Assembly: GCA_963755055.1 (NCBI GenBank)
Contig: CAVWIS010000057.1
Span: forward strand, 62,001 to 126,000
DNA: 64,000 bases
Origin: AP-16 sp963755055
GTDB lineage: Bacteria > Pseudomonadota > Alphaproteobacteria > Rhizobiales > Xanthobacteraceae
Reading direction: 5' to 3'
Below, one piece after another: positions 60,178 to 64,000 of this stretch. The translations under genes and the position numbers were made by a program. The notes beneath the pieces are model-generated. The model was not told the origin of the DNA. It saw only the letters and a program-made list of their open reading frames with translations, and ran no database searches. Positions within the stretch are counted from its first letter, which is position 1. Every line of letters begins with the position of its first letter.

Positions 60178-61632
60178 ATGAACGAGATGACGAATCCAGC
60201 CGATATCGAGCTCGGCCCGCTCTACGTGCCGCACAAGAAGGTCTTTCCCCAGAGCGTCTCGGGTCGGTTCCGCGACATCAAGTGGGGGCTGATGGCGTTC
60301 TGCCTCGGCATCTACTACTTCCTGCCCTTCATCCGCTGGGACCGCGGGCCCCACGCGCCGAGCCAAGCGGTGCTGATCGACTTTCCCGCCCGCCGCTTCT
60401 ATTTCTTCTTCATCGAGATCTGGCCGCAGGAGGTCTACTACTTCACCGGCCTCCTGATCATCGCCGCCATGGCGCTTTTTCTGATGAACTCGCTCGGCGG
60501 CCGCATCTGGTGCGGCTATCTGTGCCCGCAGACGGTGTGGACCGACCTGTTCTACGCGGTCGAGCGGTGGATCGAGGGCGACCGGCGCGAGCGCCTGCGC
60601 AAGGAGAAGCAGAAGCTCAACCTGCGCCGCGCCGGAGAGATCGCCGCCAAGCACACGATCTGGCTGTTCATCGCTTGGTGGACCGGCGGTGCCTGGGTGC
60701 TGTACTTCGCCGACGCGCCGACGCTGGTGCGCGAGCTCGCCACCGGCGAGGCCCCGGCGATCGCCTACATCTCGATCGCGATCCTCACCTTCACCACCTA
60801 CTCGCTCGCCGGTTTCATGCGCGAGCAGGTCTGCGTCTACATGTGCCCGTGGCCGCGCATCCAGGCGGCGCTGACCGACGAATGGGCGCTCAACGTCACC
60901 TACCGTTACGATCGCGGCGAGCCGCGCACCTCGTTCAAGAAGGCCGAGGACCTGCGGCAGAAGGGCCTGCCGGCCGGCGACTGCATCGACTGCTACCAGT
61001 GCGTGGCGGTATGCCCGACCGGCATCGACATCCGCGACGGCTCGCAGCTCGGCTGCATCATGTGCGGCCTGTGCATCGACGCCTGCGACACGGTCATGAC
61101 CAAGACCGGCCGGCCGACCGGGCTGATCGCCTACGACACCGACGTCAACATCAAGCGGCGGCTGGAAGGCAAGCCCGACGTCTTTCGCATCGTGCGGGCG
61201 CGCACGCTGCTCTATGCCGGCGTGATCGCGATCGTCAGCGCGGTCATGCTGTATGCGTTGCTGACGCGGAGCTATCTGGACCTCAACGTCCTGCACGACC
61301 GCAATCCGATGCTGGTGACGCTGAGCGACGGCTCGGTCCGCAACGCCCATACGGTGCATCTCCTCAACAAGCGCAACGATTTGCGCACCCTGGCCCTCGA
61401 CGTCGAAGGCATCGTCAACCCGCAGATTCACGTGGTCGGCCTCGACACGGTGGCAGGCGGCAAGCAGCTGATCACGATCGGGCCCGACCAGACCCGCGAG
61501 GTGCGCGTGCTCGTCACTGTCCCGGCCGACGCGAAACTGGAGCGCTCGACACCGCTGACGTTCCGGATAACCGACGTGGTCACCGGCGAGACGGCAACGC
61601 ATACGGATCATTTTATCGCGCGGTTGAAGTGA
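60178..61632 (+). CDS. ccoG: cbb3 oxidase assembly protein CcoG/FixG
   Basis: 484 residues. Membrane helices at the N-terminus and a final one about 345-365, two [4Fe-4S] binding sets CIDCYQCVAVCPTGIDIRDG and CIMCGLCIDACDTVM, and C-terminal Ig-like periplasmic region with LNVLHDRNPMLVTLSDGSVR. The GRIWCGYLCPQTVWTD motif is typical. It is believed to reduce Cu(II) for CuB site assembly. Followed by ccoH after 7 bp. Confidence 0.96.
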   Translation: MNEMTNPADIELGPLYVPHKKVFPQSVSGRFRDIKWGLMAFCLGIYYFLPFIRWDRGPHAPSQAVLIDFPARRFYFFFIEIWPQEVYYFTGLLIIAAMALFLMNSLGGRIWCGYLCPQTVWTDLFYAVERWIEGDRRERLRKEKQKLNLRRAGEIAAKHTIWLFIAWWTGGAWVLYFADAPTLVRELATGEAPAIAYISIAILTFTTYSLAGFMREQVCVYMCPWPRIQAALTDEWALNVTYRYDRGEPRTSFKKAEDLRQKGLPAGDCIDCYQCVAVCPTGIDIRDGSQLGCIMCGLCIDACDTVMTKTGRPTGLIAYDTDVNIKRRLEGKPDVFRIVRARTLLYAGVIAIVSAVMLYALLTRSYLDLNVLHDRNPMLVTLSDGSVRNAHTVHLLNKRNDLRTLALDVEGIVNPQIHVVGLDTVAGGKQLITIGPDQTREVRVLVTVPADAKLERSTPLTFRITDVVTGETATHTDHFIARLK

Positions 61633-61639
61633 GCAGGTC

Positions 61640-62173
61640 ATGATATTCAATCGAGCGACAAGCAAGGGGGCCGGCGCCGTGGATGCCAGAACGGAAAAGC
61701 CACTGACCGGGCGCGCGGTGCTCGTCTGCACCCTGGCGTTCTTCGGGGTGATCATCGGCGCCAATGCGACGCTGACGGTGTTCGCCATCGGGACGCTGCC
61801 GGGCACCGAGGTGGAGAGCGTCTACAAGGCCGGCATCGCCTACAATGCCGAGATCGCCGCGGCGCGCAGCCAGGACTCGCGCGGCCTGAACGTCGCCGGC
61901 CATCTCGACCGCGCGCCCGACGGGCGCACCACATTCCGCGTCGAGGCGCGCGACGCCGCCGGGGCGCCGGCCGCCGGGCTCGCATTCGCGGCGCATCTCG
62001 AGCGGCCGATCGACAAGCGCGCCGACCGGGTGGTGGCGCTCAGCGAGGGCGAGTCCGGGATCTATCGCGGCGAGCTCTCCGACATACCGGCGGGGCAATG
62101 GGATCTCGTGCTCGAGGCCGAGAGCGGCACCGAGCGGGTTTTTCTGTCGAAGAACCGCGTTCTGCTGAAATAA
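61640..62173 (+). CDS. ccoH: cbb3 oxidase assembly protein CcoH/FixH
   Basis: 177 residues: cytoplasmic tail, one membrane helix (about 27-47, VLVCTLAFFGVIIGANATLT), and a periplasmic FixH domain with TLPGTEVESVYKAGIAYNAE and FRVEARDAAGAPAAGLAFAA then LERPIDKRADRVVAL. Needed for stability of the oxidase complex. In operon with ccoG and ccoI. Confidence 0.92.
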   Translation: MIFNRATSKGAGAVDARTEKPLTGRAVLVCTLAFFGVIIGANATLTVFAIGTLPGTEVESVYKAGIAYNAEIAAARSQDSRGLNVAGHLDRAPDGRTTFRVEARDAAGAPAAGLAFAAHLERPIDKRADRVVALSEGESGIYRGELSDIPAGQWDLVLEAESGTERVFLSKNRVLLK

Positions 62174-62182
62174 AGACCGGTC

Positions 62183-64000
62183 ATGCCCGACACGCGCGAC
62201 CTCTCGCATTTCGTCAGGCACATCGAGGGTGGGCTCTCGCACATCGATCTCGCGGTCGACGGGATCACCTGCGCGGCCTGCATGATGGCGATCGAGGGCG
62301 GGCTCAATGCGGTGCCCGCCGTCACCCGCGCCCGCGTCAACCTCACCAACCGCCGCGTCGCGGTCGAATGGCGGGACGGCACCCTCGATCCCGCGCAAGT
62401 CATCGAACGCCTCAACGAGCTCGGCTACCGGGCCTATCCGTTCGACCGCAGCCGCGCCGAGGCCGAGGAGGAGGCGGAGAGCCGCTTCCTGCTGCGCTGC
62501 CTCGGCGTCGCCGCGTTCGCCGCGATGAACATCATGCTGCTGTCGGTGTCGGTATGGTCGGGCAACGTCACCGACATCTCGCCCGAGCAGCGCGATTTCT
62601 TCCACTGGCTCTCGGCGCTGATCGCGCTGCCCGCCGCCGCTTATGCGGGGCAGCCATTCTTTCGCTCGGCGATCCGCGCCGTCCTGGCGCGCAATCTCAA
62701 CATGGACGTGCCGATCACGCTCGGCGTGCTGCTGGCGCTCGGCATGTCGGTGATCGAGACGCTGCACCACGCCGAGCACGCCTATTTCGACTCGGCGACG
62801 ATGCTGCTCGCCTTCCTGCTGATCGGCCGGGCGCTCGACCAGAACATGCGGCGGCGCACCCGCGCGGTCGCCGGCAACCTGGCAGCGCTGCGCGCCGAGA
62901 CCGCGGTCAAGTTCGTCAGCGCGGAGGAGATCCGCGAGGTGCCGGTGGAATCGATCCGCCCCGGCGACATGGTGCTGGTGCGGCCGGGCGAGCGGATCGC
63001 GATCGACGGCGTGGTCACCGAGGGGCGGTCGGAGATCGACCAGAGCCTGGTGACCGGCGAGACCCTGCCGGTGACGGCGGAGCGGGACCGCGTCGTCTAT
63101 GCGGGCACGATGAACGTCACCGGCACGCTCCGGGTGCGGGTGAGCGCCGCCGCCTCGGGCACCCTGCTCGACGAGATCACGCGGCTCCTCGACAATGCCG
63201 TGCAGGCCCGCTCGCGCTACGTGCGGCTGGCCGACCGCGCCGCAAGACTCTACGCGCCCATGGTGCATCTCACCGCGCTGACCACGATGGTCGGCTGGGT
63301 GGCGGCCGGCGCCGGCTGGCACGACGCGATCATCACGGCGATCGCGGTCTTGATCATCACCTGCCCGTGCGCGCTCGGCCTCGCCATTCCGGCGGTGCAG
63401 GTCGTGGCCTCCGGAGCGCTGTTCCGCTCCGGCGTGCTGATCAATGCGGGAGACGCCATCGAGCGGCTCGCCGATGTCGACACGATCCTGCTCGACAAGA
63501 CCGGCACGCTCACATTGCCGGAACCCGAGGTCGTCAACGCCGCCGATCTTTCGCCCGACGTGCTGGCGCTGGCCGGCCGCCTGGCGCTCGCCAGCCGCCA
63601 TCCGCTCGCCGCCGCGGTCGCCCGCGCGGCGCGCGCCACCGAGCCGCTCGCGGGCGCCATCGAGGAGCCGGGCCACGGCGTGCGCGGCGACGTCGACGGG
63701 ATCGAGGCGAGGCTCGGCAGTCCTTCGTTCTGCGGCGCCGAGCATCAGGCGGCGGCGATCGGACATTGCGATCCGGAAGCTTCTGCGATCGCCTTCCGCC
63801 ACGGCCACGAGGTGCACGTCTTCGCGGTGCGCCAGCGGGTGCGCGAGGACGCGGCCGGGACCGTGGCGACGCTGAAGCGGCGCGGCTACGCGGTGGAGAT
63901 CCTGTCGGGCGACCGCGCTCCCGCCGTCGAGCACGTCGCCCGCATGCTCGGCATCGAAGCCTGGCGGGCCAGCGTCAAGCCGGGGGAGAAGACCGCGCGG
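62183..64000 (+). CDS. ccoI: Copper-translocating P-type ATPase CcoI/FixI (partial, C-terminus off the right edge)
   Basis: At least 606 residues. N-terminal metal-binding domain with TCAACMMAIEGGLNA (Cys30 and Cys33), transmembrane CPC helix TCPCALGLAIPAVQVVASGA, phosphatase TGETLPVTAERD, phosphorylation site DKTGTLTLPEPEV, nucleotide-binding SRHPLAAAVARAA (HP motif). This is the Cu+ exporter delivering copper for CuB of the oxidase. The last motifs (GDGxND) lie beyond the window. Confidence 0.95.
   Translation, partial: MPDTRDLSHFVRHIEGGLSHIDLAVDGITCAACMMAIEGGLNAVPAVTRARVNLTNRRVAVEWRDGTLDPAQVIERLNELGYRAYPFDRSRAEAEEEAESRFLLRCLGVAAFAAMNIMLLSVSVWSGNVTDISPEQRDFFHWLSALIALPAAAYAGQPFFRSAIRAVLARNLNMDVPITLGVLLALGMSVIETLHHAEHAYFDSATMLLAFLLIGRALDQNMRRRTRAVAGNLAALRAETAVKFVSAEEIREVPVESIRPGDMVLVRPGERIAIDGVVTEGRSEIDQSLVTGETLPVTAERDRVVYAGTMNVTGTLRVRVSAAASGTLLDEITRLLDNAVQARSRYVRLADRAARLYAPMVHLTALTTMVGWVAAGAGWHDAIITAIAVLIITCPCALGLAIPAVQVVASGALFRSGVLINAGDAIERLADVDTILLDKTGTLTLPEPEVVNAADLSPDVLALAGRLALASRHPLAAAVARAARATEPLAGAIEEPGHGVRGDVDGIEARLGSPSFCGAEHQAAAIGHCDPEASAIAFRHGHEVHVFAVRQRVREDAAGTVATLKRRGYAVEILSGDRAPAVEHVARMLGIEAWRASVKPGEKTAR

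Noticed and set aside
58684..61806. 1040-codon open frame on the minus strand
   Set aside because: It lies antisense to ccoQ, ccoP, ccoG and ccoH, and has the Arg/Asp/His-rich composition of a shadow frame with no recognisable domain.
61613..63934. 773-codon minus-strand open frame
   Set aside because: Antisense to ccoI, which has all P-type ATPase motifs.
1..64000. tRNA, rRNA or CRISPR array
   Set aside because: I saw no cloverleaf-like sequences in the intergenic gaps and no regularly spaced short repeats.

Overview
The window looks like a chromosomal segment of a high-GC alphaproteobacterium of the Hyphomicrobiales, most likely from the Bradyrhizobium / Rhodopseudomonas / Xanthobacteraceae side. 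The evidence is a complete ccoNOQP-ccoGHI (fixNOQP-fixGHI) cluster with FixK/FNR-type boxes, DUF2270 and VOC proteins, TRAP transporters, and dispersed palindromic repeats (GCATGTTC...GAACATGC; GTAGGGTGGGC...GCCCACCCTAC) of the kind that litter Bradyrhizobium-like genomes. No rRNA, tRNA or CRISPR array was seen.

Layout. 1-2.7 kb: sterol-desaturase-like gene (cut by the left edge), divergent ArsR-rhodanese regulator, a frameshifted methyltransferase, and a decayed duplicate of a GDCCVxC-protein region. 2.7-4.9 kb: a lower-GC pair, Bcr/CflA-type MFS exporter and a GNAT/N-acyl-amino-acid-synthase-like protein. 5-8.4 kb: two tandem paralogous winged-helix/TPR regulators. 9-13.6 kb: TauE/SafE exporter, secreted histidine phosphatase and a DctPQM TRAP transporter. 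14-17.7 kb: a metal(loid)-type island of ArsR, ArsP-like permease, ATP-grasp-like protein, GDCCVxC protein and a frameshifted membrane protein. 17.8-20.3 kb: APH-type kinase, DUF2270 protein and a PEP-utilising-domain fragment.

20.3-31.7 kb is the most interesting block. A PstS-like binding protein paired with a chemoreceptor is divergent from an FNR-box-controlled molybdoenzyme operon (catalytic subunit, four-cluster Fe-S subunit, diheme cytochrome, TorD chaperone). An arsR-acr3-arsC operon follows (acr3 is broken), and then a second chemoreceptor paired with a secreted Cache-domain protein. I read it as a candidate oxyanion (arsenate- or sulfur-oxyanion-like) anaerobic respiration, detoxification and taxis island; the substrate is not decided by the sequence.

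31.9-46.4 kb is catabolic and efflux material: HpcH/HpaI aldolase, GST, a second TRAP system, MarR-HlyD-EmrB efflux, an OFA-like MFS carrier, haloacid dehalogenase, an FMN hydroxy-acid dehydrogenase and a frameshifted serine hydrolase. A 1.57-kb IS4-type insertion lies at 46491-48056. 48-56.2 kb is a stress and RNA-metabolism cluster (RtcB, MgtC/DUF4010, PhaC-like hydrolase, ChaB, CBS-BON protein, LOG protein, beta-CASP nuclease). 56.2-64 kb is the cbb3 oxidase operon and its assembly genes, ccoI running off the right edge.

Several otherwise intact genes carry one or more small indels (near 1840, 17266, 24864, 28424-28640, 39201, 45375, 46700). Either this is an error-prone or draft sequence or the region is actively decaying; I list these genes as frameshifted rather than guess.
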